Shown here one piece after another: positions 30,088 through 39,917 of a stretch of 64,000 bases of DNA (positions are counted from its first letter, which is position 1; every line of letters begins with the position of its first letter). Where the stretch lies: positions 2,898,501 to 2,962,500 of the forward strand of contig NZ_CP046620.1 of the NCBI RefSeq assembly GCF_009931615.1, read 5' to 3'. The stretch comes from Algicella marina (GTDB lineage Bacteria; Pseudomonadota; Alphaproteobacteria; Rhodobacterales; Rhodobacteraceae). The notes under the pieces are model-generated. The model was not told the DNA's origin, did no database searches, and saw only the letters and a list, made by a program, of their open reading frames with translations. The position numbers and the translations under genes were made by a program.

Positions 30088-30333
30088 CGACCAGCGGCAG
30101 TCGCCGCTCGAAGCTGTGAGGAAGCCGGCGACGAGAAGATTGTCTGTCTGGCGGCCGCGTCCAAAGCGGCAGAGGAAGGATCGGACAGCACCGCAGAGAT
30201 GAAGAGCCAGATGGGCCGTTCAAAGAAACTCGGTGACCGATCCATAGGCCATATTGATCCCGGAGCGGCCTCTGCAGCGTTCCTGATCGCGGCTATGGCA
30301 GATGCGTTGCGCAACGATAACGGCTTGGACTAG
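30088..30333 (+). pseudogene. Remnant of a DhaL-type (DAK2) kinase, C-terminal part
   Basis: A frame with no start codon, ending at a TAG (30331-30333), encodes the C-terminal part of a dihydroxyacetone-kinase L domain: AAEEGSDSTAEMKSQMGRSK then KLGDRSIGHIDPGAASAAFL and IAAMADALRND. The Gly-Arg-Ser, LGDRSIGH and DPGA motifs match DhaL, where this region contacts the nucleotide. A stop at 30085-30087 cuts the frame and the N-terminal three quarters are missing. Related kinases phosphorylate L-erythrulose in apiose pathways. It lies directly before the apnO-apsD operon, which makes that role plausible. Confidence 0.72.
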
Positions 30334-30505
30334 AAGTGCGCGCCATTCTGTTGCGACGTGGCGAACTGAGCTGTAAGAACGCAGGCCATATTGTTTCCGG
30401 CGCAATCGACAGTGACGTTGGTATCGGCCCTGTAGGTTCAATGACCTCCACAGTCGCCAACACGCCGTCGGGTTTGGTTGCTTCATAAAATGATCTACTC
30501 ATCAT
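30330..30505 (-). pseudogene. Remnant of a sugar ABC transporter ATPase (TOBE end), frameshifted
   Basis: On the minus strand, GVLATVEVIEPTGP appears in one frame and, after a single-base slip, continues as DTNVTVDCAGNNMACVLTAQ in another before a stop. The VEVxEPTGP-xTxV pattern matches the C-terminal TOBE domain of UgpC/MalK-type ATPases. The nucleotide-binding domain is absent. It ends head-on against the DhaL remnant, which suggests deletion of a larger transport and kinase region. Confidence 0.5.
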
Positions 30506-30510
30506 ATATG
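30491..30510. promoter_or_regulatory. CTCATCATAT motif, copy 1
   Basis: TGATCTACTCATCATATATG lies about 195 bases upstream of the apnO-like gene. The same core recurs at 41619-41638 (upstream of the second sugar-binding protein) and, inverted, at 40765-40783 (upstream of the GntR gene). Repetition upstream of functionally related genes suggests an operator for the local GntR regulator. Confidence 0.45.
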
Positions 30511-30672
30511 TTGCGACATACTACGCAATCGTAGCTTTGATCTTTCAGCGATTGAAGAACACGGCGTCCACTTCATGATTCTGAAAAACCCTGCCAAATG
30601 GCTGAATTGTATATGATTTCTTGTATTTAGTTTGTTTCAGTTCACCATTGCAGATCTGGCGAACTGCACGTA

Positions 30673-30686
30673 TGGTTATTATACCA
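30673..30686. promoter_or_regulatory. TGGT-N6-ACCA palindrome in front of the apnO-like gene
   Basis: TGGTTATTATACCA is an inverted repeat with TGGT/ACCA arms, resembling FadR/NanR-type GntR operators. It ends 19 bases before the apnO-like start codon. Twelve bases (ATTATACCAGTT) recur exactly at 39860-39871 in front of the apnL-like gene, the other flank of the same locus. A GntR/FCD regulator is encoded next to apnL. Confidence 0.5.
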
Positions 30687-30705
30687 GTTATCGGAGTGAA
30701 TCAGA

Positions 30706-31533
30706 ATGACCAAGATCGCCCTCTTCGGCGCCGGCGGAAAGATGGGGGTCCGGAGCGCCCGGAACCTGACCGAAACAGATTTCGACGTCGCACATGTCGA
30801 AATCTCCGAGGCAGGACAGCAGCGCCTCAAGGAGGAAATCGGCAAGGACTGTGTGCCGACCGAGGTGGCCTTGAAAGGGGCCGACGTTGTATTGCTCGCT
30901 GTGCCGGATACCGCGGTCAAGGCCGTGTCGCACGCGATCATCGACCAGGTCGAGCCCGGTGCCCTGCTGGTCTGTCTGGACGCCGCTGGGCCATTTGCGG
31001 GACATCTCCCGAAGCGCGACGACGTGAGCTATTTCATCACGCACCCCTGTCATCCACCGATCTTCAATTACGAAACGACGCCCGAGGGGCGGGATGACCG
31101 GTTCGGCGGCATCGCGGCAGAGCAGGGGATCGTGAACGCCCTGATGCAGGGCCCGGACGAGCACTATGCACTGGGTGAGAAGGTCGGAAAGGCCATTTAC
31201 GCTCCCGTCGCGCGATCCTATCGCGTGACTGTCGATCAGATGGCATTGCTGGAACCCGGATTGTCAGAGACCGTCTGCGCCTCGCTTTTGTTCGTCATGA
31301 AGGAAGCGTTGGACGAGGTCGTTGCTCGTGGCGTGCCCGAGGACGCGGCGCGCGACTTTCTTCTGGGGCATCTGAACATTCTGGCAGCGGTCACCTTCGG
31401 TCATGTCGACGGTGTGTTTTCCGACGCCTGCTACAAGGCGATCGAGAACGGCTTGCCCGTCCTGATGAAGGACGACTGGAAGCGCGTCTTCGACCCCGAA
31501 GAAATCGCGGCCAGCATCGAGCGGATCACCTGA
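30706..31533 (+). CDS. apnO: D-apionate oxidoisomerase-like dehydrogenase (6PGDH-related)
   Basis: This 275-residue protein has an N-terminal Rossmann fold (KIALFGAGGKMGVRSARNL, residues 3-21) and a C-terminal alpha-helical phosphogluconate-dehydrogenase-like domain. Motifs THPCHPPIFNYET and LEPGLSETVCASLLFVMKEA match ApnO, which oxidises and isomerises D-apionate to 3-oxo-isoapionate. Its neighbours are apsD-like and apnL-like genes and a sugar ABC transporter, which strengthens the call. Function is inferred from family and context, not proven. It starts an operon and apsD follows 7 bases later. Confidence 0.75.
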   Translation: MTKIALFGAGGKMGVRSARNLTETDFDVAHVEISEAGQQRLKEEIGKDCVPTEVALKGADVVLLAVPDTAVKAVSHAIIDQVEPGALLVCLDAAGPFAGHLPKRDDVSYFITHPCHPPIFNYETTPEGRDDRFGGIAAEQGIVNALMQGPDEHYALGEKVGKAIYAPVARSYRVTVDQMALLEPGLSETVCASLLFVMKEALDEVVARGVPEDAARDFLLGHLNILAAVTFGHVDGVFSDACYKAIENGLPVLMKDDWKRVFDPEEIAASIERIT

Positions 31534-31540
31534 GGTCACC

Positions 31541-32563
31541 ATGTTGAGGGGAGGCATCATTGGCGCCGGTTTCTTTTCCGGCAATCACCTGAACGCCTGG
31601 GCCATGGTCGAAGGGGCCGAGATCGTGGCGCTCTGCGACACCGATCCCAAGCGGCTTTCCAAGATGGGAGACGCGTTCGGCATCGAGGCCCGGTATTCCG
31701 ATGCGGCCGAGATGCTGGACAGCGAGAACCTCGACTTCGTCGACATCATCACGACCGCTCCCACACACCGTCCCTTGGTAGAGCTGGCCATCAGCAAAGA
31801 TGTCCATGTGATCTGCCAGAAGCCGTTTGCCGAAACGCTGGAAGATGCCCGCGCCATGGTTCGCGCCGTTGAGATGGCCGGCAAAACTCTAATGGTGCAC
31901 GAAAATTTCCGGTGGCAGTCGCCGGTCCGGACGGTGATCGACGCCGTGCGCTCCGGGACGATCGGCACGCCTTTCTTCTGCCGCGCCGCCTTTAGGTCCG
32001 GCTACGACGTGTTCTCCGGCCAGCCCTACCTGGCGGAGGGCAAGCGTTTCATCATCGAGGACCTTGGCATTCACGTTCTGGACATCGTCCGGGCGCTGAT
32101 GGGAGACGTCACACGGGTCGCCGCGCATACCAACCGGATCAATCCAGAAATCAACGGCGAGGACGTAGCCACCATTCTTCTGTCGCACGAAAGCGGCGTG
32201 GCAAGCGTGGTGGATTGTTCCTATGCCACCCGCCGCGTGCCCGAAACCTTCCCGGAGACACTTCTGGAGATCGACGGTGATGCGGGGTCACTCTACCTGA
32301 AATCTGGCTACCGGATGGAAGTTCACGTCGATGGCAAAGTCGAGACGCGAGACGTATCGCCGCCGGTTCTGAGCTGGGCCGAACGGCCTTGGCACAACAT
32401 TCAGGAAAGCGTGGCCATCATCCAGAAGCACTTTGTCGAAAGCCTGGCGAAGGGCGTCGCACCAGAAACTTCAGGCAAGGACAACCTGCAGACTTTGACA
32501 CTTGTCGAGGCGGCTTACCGCTCGGCGGCAGAGAAAAGGACTATCGAGACAAGTGAACTTTGA
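31541..32563 (+). CDS. apsD: D-apiose dehydrogenase-like, Gfo/Idh/MocA family
   Basis: This 340-residue NAD(P)-dependent oxidoreductase has the Rossmann motif GGIIGAGFFSGNHLNAW (residues 4-20), the ICQKPFAETLEDA segment with the catalytic Lys of the EKP-type motif (here QKP), and a C-terminal substrate domain (RSGYDVFSGQPYLAEGKRFI, IEDLGIHVLDIVRAL). This resembles ApsD, which oxidises D-apiose to D-apionolactone. It is 7 bases after apnO and 86 before the binding protein. A different sugar dehydrogenase role cannot be excluded. Confidence 0.75.
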   Translation: MLRGGIIGAGFFSGNHLNAWAMVEGAEIVALCDTDPKRLSKMGDAFGIEARYSDAAEMLDSENLDFVDIITTAPTHRPLVELAISKDVHVICQKPFAETLEDARAMVRAVEMAGKTLMVHENFRWQSPVRTVIDAVRSGTIGTPFFCRAAFRSGYDVFSGQPYLAEGKRFIIEDLGIHVLDIVRALMGDVTRVAAHTNRINPEINGEDVATILLSHESGVASVVDCSYATRRVPETFPETLLEIDGDAGSLYLKSGYRMEVHVDGKVETRDVSPPVLSWAERPWHNIQESVAIIQKHFVESLAKGVAPETSGKDNLQTLTLVEAAYRSAAEKRTIETSEL

Positions 32564-32616
32564 GACCCGGCGCGCCGCAGAAGCGCGCGCAGATAACTTT
32601 GGGGCAGTGGCGCTGA

Positions 32617-33576
<960 letters not shown>

Positions 33577-33592
33577 GCACGAAGAGCTCTCG

Positions 33593-33623
33593 GGCCCGCG
33601 TGCGATCATGAAGCGCGCGGGCC
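33593..33623 (+). repeat. GC-rich hairpin between binding protein and DUF2291 gene
   Basis: GGCCCGCG (33593-33600) pairs perfectly with CGCGGGCC (33616-33623) over a 15-base loop. No T-run follows. Such hairpins after a binding-protein gene commonly raise its mRNA level relative to the rest of the operon. Confidence 0.6.
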
Positions 33624-33651
33624 AACATCTTCATTTCTCAGGCGCCTGCCC

Positions 33652-34296
33652 ATGTCCCGTCTTTCCCTGATCGCGTTTGCAATTATCGCTGCCCTGACCG
33701 TTTCAGGCTGCAAGATCGTTTTCGACGACGACAAGGACGCAACTGCGATCCCGGACGGACCTGAGGGCGACGACGCCCGGAATGAAGCCCGGATCGAAGA
33801 GACTTTCGATGCACAGTTGTTACCTCATATTCGTGATAACGCGCTTGGAATCGCAGAGCTGCAGGCACTGATCGCTGAAGACATCGAAGCCGCCGGCGCA
33901 GAGCACGCAAATCAGGGCTCAGGTCAGGGCGCTGCATGGAACTTTCCCGTCGCCGGCGAAGGCACAGTCGTCGAGGCAAGGCTTGATACTCGCGCACGTT
34001 CAATCTCTGTCGATACAGACGGAGACGCGACAGTGGATGTCACGGTGCAACTCGGCCCGGTCATTAAGGGCACTGCGATGCGGGACGCTGCGCCCTTCTA
34101 CCAGTTCGACGATTTCCGCGACCAGATCGAGTTCGCCAAACTATCGCGGGCGCTCAATGACCGAGTCGTCGGTCTGATCACAGTGCCAGACAGTGATCTG
34201 ATCGGATCGAGGGTTTCTTTTTTCGGCGTCGTACCTTTGAAGAAGGCGGACGACGAGATCGTCGTCACTCCGATTGACGTGACCTTTGAACAATGA
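33652..34296 (+). CDS. DUF2291 periplasmic lipoprotein of sugar ABC operon
   Basis: This 214-residue lipoprotein has a signal with lipobox (ALTVSGC) followed by KIVFDDDKDA, and the pattern ALGIAELQALIAEDIEAA typical of DUF2291. Family members are found within ribose-type sugar ABC operons and are of unknown function, perhaps an accessory of the binding protein. Its stop overlaps the ATPase start in an ATGA. Confidence 0.8.
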   Translation: MSRLSLIAFAIIAALTVSGCKIVFDDDKDATAIPDGPEGDDARNEARIEETFDAQLLPHIRDNALGIAELQALIAEDIEAAGAEHANQGSGQGAAWNFPVAGEGTVVEARLDTRARSISVDTDGDATVDVTVQLGPVIKGTAMRDAAPFYQFDDFRDQIEFAKLSRALNDRVVGLITVPDSDLIGSRVSFFGVVPLKKADDEIVVTPIDVTFEQ

Positions 34297-35816
34297 GCGA
34301 AGACCATCCCATCGGCCTTTCTATTCGCAAGGCGGTCAAAATTTATCCCGGCACCCGGGCACTGAAAGACGTGGATTTCGATATCCGGATGGGCGCCGTC
34401 AACGTCCTTGTCGGAGAGAACGGGGCGGGCAAATCCACCCTGATGAAGGTAATTGCTGGGGTCGAAACCCTGACCGAAGGTGAGATCACAGTCGACGGTC
34501 TGCCTGTCCATTTTCGCAACAAGGATGACGCCGTGCAGGCTGGCATCGGCATCGTTTTTCAGGAATTGAACCTGTTCCCAGATCTCTCCGTTGCCGAAAA
34601 CATTTTTATCGGACGCGAACCGACGCGGATTGGCCTGCACATTGATGCGTCCGAACAGTTGGAGCGGAGCCGCGAAATTCTCCAGCGGCTGGAACAGAAA
34701 ATCGACCCTGAAACACCGCTCGGCTTTCTAAGGCTCGGACAACAGCAGATCGTCGAGATTGCCAAGGCTCTGGCGCAGGATGCACGCATTCTGATCCTCG
34801 ATGAGCCGACCTCTGCCCTTTCGGCGACAGAGGTTGAAGTTTTGTTCCGAGTGATCGCGGAACTGCGGTCTCAGGGCGTCGGTATCGTCTATATCTCGCA
34901 CCGGCTGGAAGAACTCATACGCATCGGCGACTACATCACTGTCCTGCGCGATGGCGAGATGACGGGCACGCGCAGCATGGAAGGCGTAGACATTCCCTGG
35001 ATCGTAGGTGCCATGATCGGAGGGGAAGCCAAGGATTTCGCCGCTCCCATCGACCACAAAGTCGGAAGCGAAGTCTTCCGGGCCGAAAACGTCGTCCTGC
35101 CTAAGATGGGCGGAGGGTTCAGTGTGGACCATGTCTCGCTGGAGGCAAATGCCGGAGAGATCCTAGGGATCTACGGTCTCATGGGCGCGGGCCGGACCGA
35201 ACTCCTGGAATGTATCATCGGGCGGCACCCAGAGGCGCTTGGCCACTACTTCGTGAAGGGCGAAGAACTGAAGCGATCCAGCATCGCCGACCGGATTTCC
35301 CACGGTATCGCGCTGGTCCCTGAAGATCGGAAGATCGACGGCTTGATTCAGATGATGGCAATCCGCGAGAACCTCACCCTGTCTTCGCTGAAAGACTTCA
35401 CGAAGGTCTTTCACCTGAGCCTGTCGCGCGAGGCGCAGCGCGCAGCCGAGTTCATCAAACGGCTTACGATCAAGGTAGCGAGTGCCGAGAACCCTGTTTC
35501 TTCTCTCTCCGGCGGTAACCAGCAGAAGGTCGCCATCGGTAAGGCCTTGATGACCAAGCCGATCGTTCTGCTTCTGGACGAACCGTCCCGCGGGATCGAC
35601 GTGGGGGCGAAGGCCGAGATCTATCGCGTCATGCGCGAGCTTTCGGCGCAAGGAATCGGGATCGTCTTCGCCACCTCGGAGATCGAGGAGTGCATGGCGC
35701 TGAGCGACCGCATCATCGTGATGGCCGATGGTCGCATCACCGGAACATTCGACAAGACTGACAGGGTCGCCGAAGTTCTCGCGGCGGCCTCACCTGCGAA
35801 GGATACTGCCGCATGA
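34293..35816 (+). CDS. Sugar ABC transporter ATPase (RbsA-like, two nucleotide-binding domains)
   Basis: This 507-residue RbsA-type ATPase energises the sugar permease. Domain 1 has Walker A GENGAGKSTLMK (about residues 45-56), signature LRLGQQQIVEIAKALAQDA and Walker B ILILDEPTSALS. Domain 2 has the degenerate GLMGAGRTELLE loop and LSGGNQQKVAIGKAL with LLLDEPSRGIDVG. It overlaps the preceding lipoprotein gene and the following permease gene by four bases each, so all three are translated together. Confidence 0.93.
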   Translation: MSEDHPIGLSIRKAVKIYPGTRALKDVDFDIRMGAVNVLVGENGAGKSTLMKVIAGVETLTEGEITVDGLPVHFRNKDDAVQAGIGIVFQELNLFPDLSVAENIFIGREPTRIGLHIDASEQLERSREILQRLEQKIDPETPLGFLRLGQQQIVEIAKALAQDARILILDEPTSALSATEVEVLFRVIAELRSQGVGIVYISHRLEELIRIGDYITVLRDGEMTGTRSMEGVDIPWIVGAMIGGEAKDFAAPIDHKVGSEVFRAENVVLPKMGGGFSVDHVSLEANAGEILGIYGLMGAGRTELLECIIGRHPEALGHYFVKGEELKRSSIADRISHGIALVPEDRKIDGLIQMMAIRENLTLSSLKDFTKVFHLSLSREAQRAAEFIKRLTIKVASAENPVSSLSGGNQQKVAIGKALMTKPIVLLLDEPSRGIDVGAKAEIYRVMRELSAQGIGIVFATSEIEECMALSDRIIVMADGRITGTFDKTDRVAEVLAAASPAKDTAA

Positions 35817-36862
35817 CTACGACGACCGAACACGGGCCAAGCCGGAACGTCAACTGGCTGTTACTGCTTCTGAAGGCACGAACTTTCGTGGCCCTGATCC
35901 TTGTCTTCGCCTATTTCTCCTACGCCGCACCGAACTTTCTGAGCGTTGCCAACGCCGTGTTGATCTCCAAACACGTCGCGATCAACGCTTTCCTCGCCAT
36001 CGGCATGACCTACGTCATCATCACCGGCGGGATCGACCTGTCGGTCGGATCGGTCGTCGGGTTGACCAGCATGATCGCGGGATACCTTGTGCTGAACGGC
36101 ATCGATCCGGGCTATGGCTGGTCAATCCAGTTCAACACGTTCGAGATAATGTTCCTCGTCTGTCTCGTCGGGATATTCGTTGGCTGGATCAACGGGATAC
36201 TGATAACGCGATTAAACGTGGCTCCTTTCATCGCGACATTGGGAATGCTCTACATCGCCCGCGGCGCGGCGCTCTTGATGTCCAGCGGGCGGACCTTTCC
36301 AAATCTCAACGGCAACCCGGAATACGGCTCGCATACGTTCCCCGTCATCGGAACCGGATCGTTCATCGGAATCCCCGTGATGATCTGGATGCTGATCATC
36401 GTCACGCTGCTTTCGGCCTATATCGCAAGACGCACGCCGCTGGGCCGACACATCTATGCAGTCGGAGGCAACGAACGTGGGGCCACCCTGTCCGGGGTGC
36501 GGGTACGCCGGGTGAAGATGTTCGTCTACATGTTCTCAGGCCTGATGGCCGCGCTCGTTGGCCTCATCATTGCTTCACAGCTCAAGGCCGCTCACCCTGC
36601 GACGGGCGAGTTCTTCGAACTGAACGCCATCGCCGCCGCCGTTCTTGGCGGTACATCGATGTCAGGCGGGCGTGGGCGTATCATCGGCACCATCATCGGG
36701 GCGTTCGTCATCGGTATCCTTTCGGACGGATTGATCATGATGGGCGTTTCGTCCTTCTGGCAAATGGTGATCAAAGGACTTGTCATCGTCGCCGCTGTGG
36801 TCATCGACCAGGCCCAAAGCCGCCTGCAGGCCAGGGTCGCTTTGGCGCAAGAGGCCGGATAG
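35813..36862 (+). CDS. Sugar ABC transporter permease (RbsC-like)
   Basis: This 349-residue inner membrane protein of the ribose-permease family has about nine or ten helices and family motifs: FLAIGMTYVIITGGIDLSVG, IATLGMLYIARGAAL, GGNERGATLSGVRVRRVK, and NAIAAAVLGGTSMSGGRG near the end. Start is in an ATGA overlap with the ATPase gene. It completes a binding protein, ATPase and permease set; an aldo/keto reductase gene follows 38 bases on. Confidence 0.93.
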   Translation: MTTTTEHGPSRNVNWLLLLLKARTFVALILVFAYFSYAAPNFLSVANAVLISKHVAINAFLAIGMTYVIITGGIDLSVGSVVGLTSMIAGYLVLNGIDPGYGWSIQFNTFEIMFLVCLVGIFVGWINGILITRLNVAPFIATLGMLYIARGAALLMSSGRTFPNLNGNPEYGSHTFPVIGTGSFIGIPVMIWMLIIVTLLSAYIARRTPLGRHIYAVGGNERGATLSGVRVRRVKMFVYMFSGLMAALVGLIIASQLKAAHPATGEFFELNAIAAAVLGGTSMSGGRGRIIGTIIGAFVIGILSDGLIMMGVSSFWQMVIKGLVIVAAVVIDQAQSRLQARVALAQEAG

Positions 36863-36900
36863 CTGAACGGAAACTCCCAATATTTGAAGGACATCATCGA

Positions 36901-37824
36901 ATGCTGAGAACGTTATCTGGAGACAAAGCCAGCAGGTTCAGCTTTGGGACCATGCAATTCGGCGGCAAGGCAGACGAGATAGAAAGTGCAGCAATGTACT
37001 CTGCCTGCCGTGAGGCCGGGATCAATTTTTACGACACGGCCTATGGCTACACCGAGGGTCTTTCAGAGACGATCCTTGGCAAACTCATCGCGACGGAGCG
37101 CGACAAAATTTTCCTGGCAACCAAATGCGCGGCCAGCGGTTCAAGTCGCGAAAAAATCGTGGCGGAATTTTCTGAAAGCCGATCGCGACTGGCACAAGCT
37201 AGCGTGGACTTGCTTTATTTGCACAGATGGGATGCCGACACTCCTTTGGAAGAGACCTTCGAAACACTAGCGGAACTCGTCGAAGAAGGTTCGATCCGGC
37301 ATGTAGGAGTATCCAATTTCTCTGCGTGGCAAACGATGAAGGCGAACCGCGTTGCGTCTTCGTTGGGCGTTCGCATCTCGGTCCTTCAGCCCATGTACAA
37401 TCTGGTCAAGCGACAGGTGGAAGTGGAGATCCTTCCGATGTCAATGTCAGAAGGATTTGCCGTTTGCTCCTACTCGCCGCTCGGAGGGGGGTTATTAACC
37501 GGAAAATATGGACAGTCCGCCGAAGGGCGTTTGGTCGACGACAAGATGTACAACGACCGCTATGGGCCGAAATGGATGCATGACACGGCGGTCGCCCTTG
37601 GCTCGGTCGCCAAAGAGATCGGCGTCTCACCCGCCACGCTTGCCGTTGCCTGGACTGCACGGCATCCGGGACTTCACGGACCGATCATCTCTGCCCGATC
37701 CGCCCAACAACTGGCACCGTCCATTGCGGCAATTGATTTCAAGATGGATGATGCGCTCTATGAGAAAATCAGCGCGCTTTCGCCGAGACCGGCGCCAGCG
37801 ACGGATCGACTTGAGGAAGCATAG
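36901..37824 (+). CDS. Aldo/keto reductase
   Basis: This 307-residue TIM-barrel reductase has the AKR catalytic set: Asp and Tyr in NFYDTAYGYTEGLSE, Lys in FLATKCAAS, and His in LLYLHRWDAD. The NADPH-binding segment near the C-terminus (ISARSAQQLAPSIAAI) is present. The ATG at 36901 follows AAGGACATCATCGA. As the last gene of the apiose-type operon it may reduce or oxidise a sugar or a four-carbon intermediate, which is inference only. It converges with the apnL-like gene. Confidence 0.85.
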   Translation: MLRTLSGDKASRFSFGTMQFGGKADEIESAAMYSACREAGINFYDTAYGYTEGLSETILGKLIATERDKIFLATKCAASGSSREKIVAEFSESRSRLAQASVDLLYLHRWDADTPLEETFETLAELVEEGSIRHVGVSNFSAWQTMKANRVASSLGVRISVLQPMYNLVKRQVEVEILPMSMSEGFAVCSYSPLGGGLLTGKYGQSAEGRLVDDKMYNDRYGPKWMHDTAVALGSVAKEIGVSPATLAVAWTARHPGLHGPIISARSAQQLAPSIAAIDFKMDDALYEKISALSPRPAPATDRLEEA

Positions 37825-37920
37825 GGCTTGTCCAAAACATAGCGTCCTAGAAACTCAGACTTCCGGGACGCCTAGGGAGTGATCTTTTTTTCCCGGCGCA
37901 TTGAGCGATCCACCCAGCAA

Positions 37921-39825
37921 TTAACCGTCCGCATGATCTATTTCAACGAATGCCACCGCAAATGGTGGCAGCTTCACGGTCGTCGATTCCGACTTCGACG
38001 CGTTATCCAGCCAATCTGCAGACTTGGTGGCCGCGTCGAATGTTTCGGTGTCAAGCCGGACTGACACGGCCTGACCACTGATTGAAACCTCCCGCGCCTC
38101 GCCACTCAGATTGGCAATCATTGCCCGTTTTGTTGACCCGATCATGGCACCATATGCGGCCAGGCCGTCGGGAACGCCATTGAACACAAGGCGCGCATGT
38201 CCCGCCATCGCGCCCGCTGCTTTCACCACATGATATATCGGATAGACAGACCGCCCTGCCCCGTCAAAACCCTCCTGCGGACAATCCGCGGGCTCGTAAG
38301 TCAACCCAAAGGGACCAGCCGGAGAGCCGAGGCAGATCGCCTCGACATTGCTGCCTGCGGTCGCCGCCAGAACCCCAACGGAGTAGGCCGCTCCGAAGAG
38401 ACCCCGGTGACGGGGATCTATCCGCGCCATTGTGCGGCGTACTTGATTAGGGTTCTCGGCGACTGCTGCGCCGTACGGATTGGACCGCATCCCGATGCTG
38501 GCAAGACCCAACCGATAGGGACGACCGTTTGAAAGGGCTTCGGCGCTAAGGAATATCTGCGGCAACGTCTCCAGCGTTTCCAGAACCGACATGTCGTCGC
38601 CCGCATGAACGAGAGGCGTCAGACTGTGAGTCACGTAGTCGCATCGGGACATGTCGGGACGACAACGATTCAGTTCCGTGAAGTTCGTCATCATGCCGCC
38701 GCCGACCTTGGATTTCGGGAACGCCGCCCGCACCAGATCCAGCATGTCGTTCGGTGTTGCGCCCTCCGGCCACGGCCCCACCGGCTGATGGCTTGCCAGA
38801 TAGCTTTCACGCAGGGCAATGACGTGCGCGGGCGTGATCCGCTCGGTCGCCACTCTCTTGGCCACCCGTTGCAAGCTGTCTTCGACGTCCGCATTGTCGG
38901 GGACAACGACTTCAAGATCGACAGTGGGGTAACCGCGCGCAAACGCCGCCATCTCGTCCAGATCAGCCGCATCCTGAAACACACGCATCAGGACGTAGTT
39001 CGCTTCTGGTGGTGCCGTTGTTTCCCGAAGTGGAAGCCAGCCGCTTTCGAGCGCCAGACCGATCTTTGGCGAAAGTGCGCCAGAAGGCACCAGTTCCAAC
39101 ATCGAGTTGCCGAAAGTGTCATCGGAAGTGGCAGCATCTCCGGAAAACGACATTCGAACCGATTGCCGCGTCGGCCCCGTGATGTCGTAGGTGAACGGAT
39201 GAACCAGAGGTACACAATAGGTCTTGAACGACGCGTCAGACCAATTGCGCTGGTCTTCCATTTCAAAAGTTTCGCCATCGAACACGATATCGACCAACTG
39301 GCCATCAATGCCATAAGTCAGGCCGGCAATATCCTTCACAGGCTGGTCGGGACGGATCAGTTCGGGAAACGCCGTCTGCTCCTCTGCTCCGTCCGAATGT
39401 GTAACTTTCAATTTCGCTCCTGCAACACCCCTGATCGGGTGTAGAACGGTGAACCCTGCCCGGTTGGTCGCGAATGCGCCGTCCTTCGGTGTCATCGTCA
39501 GATCAGCTTCGAGTGCGCCAGTCGGTTTGACCTTGATGTGCACTTCACAGACCATCCGACCATCACCTACCGAGAATGTCAGGTCGACCGTGCAGCCATC
39601 GCTTTCGTCAATGACCTCTTTCTGGATTTCCTCCGGATATGTTCCCCAATTTTCGTCGCGGATCGGCCAGGCCAAGGCTCTGACAAGTTCGGTACCATGC
39701 CAAGCAATGCGGCGAATGCCATCTGACGAATAGAGAAATGACAGCGGTCCAGCCGACAGCTTGCGCAAGACCTGTAGCGGTTCGCCGGTCCCGTAGATCT
39801 TCAGTTTGTCTTCCGAGCACACCAC
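37921..39825 (-). CDS. apnL: D-apionate lactonase-like protein (GTG start)
   Basis: This 634-residue protein begins at a GTG preceded by AGGAGG. The N-terminal beta-rich part includes RKLSAGPLSFLYSSDGIRRI and ALAWPIRDENWGTYPEEI. The middle part is barrel-like (GGMMTNFTELNRCRPDMSRC, DYVTHSLTPLVHAGDD). A short C-terminal beta domain follows (about 550-634). The pattern matches ApnL, which opens D-apionolactone to D-apionate; no classical lactonase motif is visible. It is transcribed toward the aldo/keto reductase gene with a candidate GntR operator in front. Confidence 0.72.
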   Translation of the reverse strand: MVCSEDKLKIYGTGEPLQVLRKLSAGPLSFLYSSDGIRRIAWHGTELVRALAWPIRDENWGTYPEEIQKEVIDESDGCTVDLTFSVGDGRMVCEVHIKVKPTGALEADLTMTPKDGAFATNRAGFTVLHPIRGVAGAKLKVTHSDGAEEQTAFPELIRPDQPVKDIAGLTYGIDGQLVDIVFDGETFEMEDQRNWSDASFKTYCVPLVHPFTYDITGPTRQSVRMSFSGDAATSDDTFGNSMLELVPSGALSPKIGLALESGWLPLRETTAPPEANYVLMRVFQDAADLDEMAAFARGYPTVDLEVVVPDNADVEDSLQRVAKRVATERITPAHVIALRESYLASHQPVGPWPEGATPNDMLDLVRAAFPKSKVGGGMMTNFTELNRCRPDMSRCDYVTHSLTPLVHAGDDMSVLETLETLPQIFLSAEALSNGRPYRLGLASIGMRSNPYGAAVAENPNQVRRTMARIDPRHRGLFGAAYSVGVLAATAGSNVEAICLGSPAGPFGLTYEPADCPQEGFDGAGRSVYPIYHVVKAAGAMAGHARLVFNGVPDGLAAYGAMIGSTKRAMIANLSGEAREVSISGQAVSVRLDTETFDAATKSADWLDNASKSESTTVKLPPFAVAFVEIDHADG

Positions 39826-39859
39826 ATCCGGCCTCCTAAAGGCGTTCTAAAGAATGCTC

Positions 39860-39883
39860 ATTATACCAGTTTGGAGTATTGGT
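39860..39883. promoter_or_regulatory. Candidate GntR operator in front of the apnL-like gene
   Basis: ATTATACCAGTT (39860-39871) is identical to 12 bases in front of the apnO-like gene, and is followed by ATTGGT (39878-39883), so ACCA and TGGT words face each other. It sits 35 bases upstream of the apnL start codon and between that gene and the GntR gene. It is a likely site of local regulation. Confidence 0.45.
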
Positions 39884-39917
39884 CAAAGCCACTGGGGGCC
39901 CTGCCGCAGAGGCAGAT

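Noticed and set aside
37840-37900. Bidirectional terminator between the aldo/keto reductase and apnL-like genes
   Set aside because: GCGTCC and GGACGC can pair but with a long loop, and the T-run is displaced, so the evidence is too weak.
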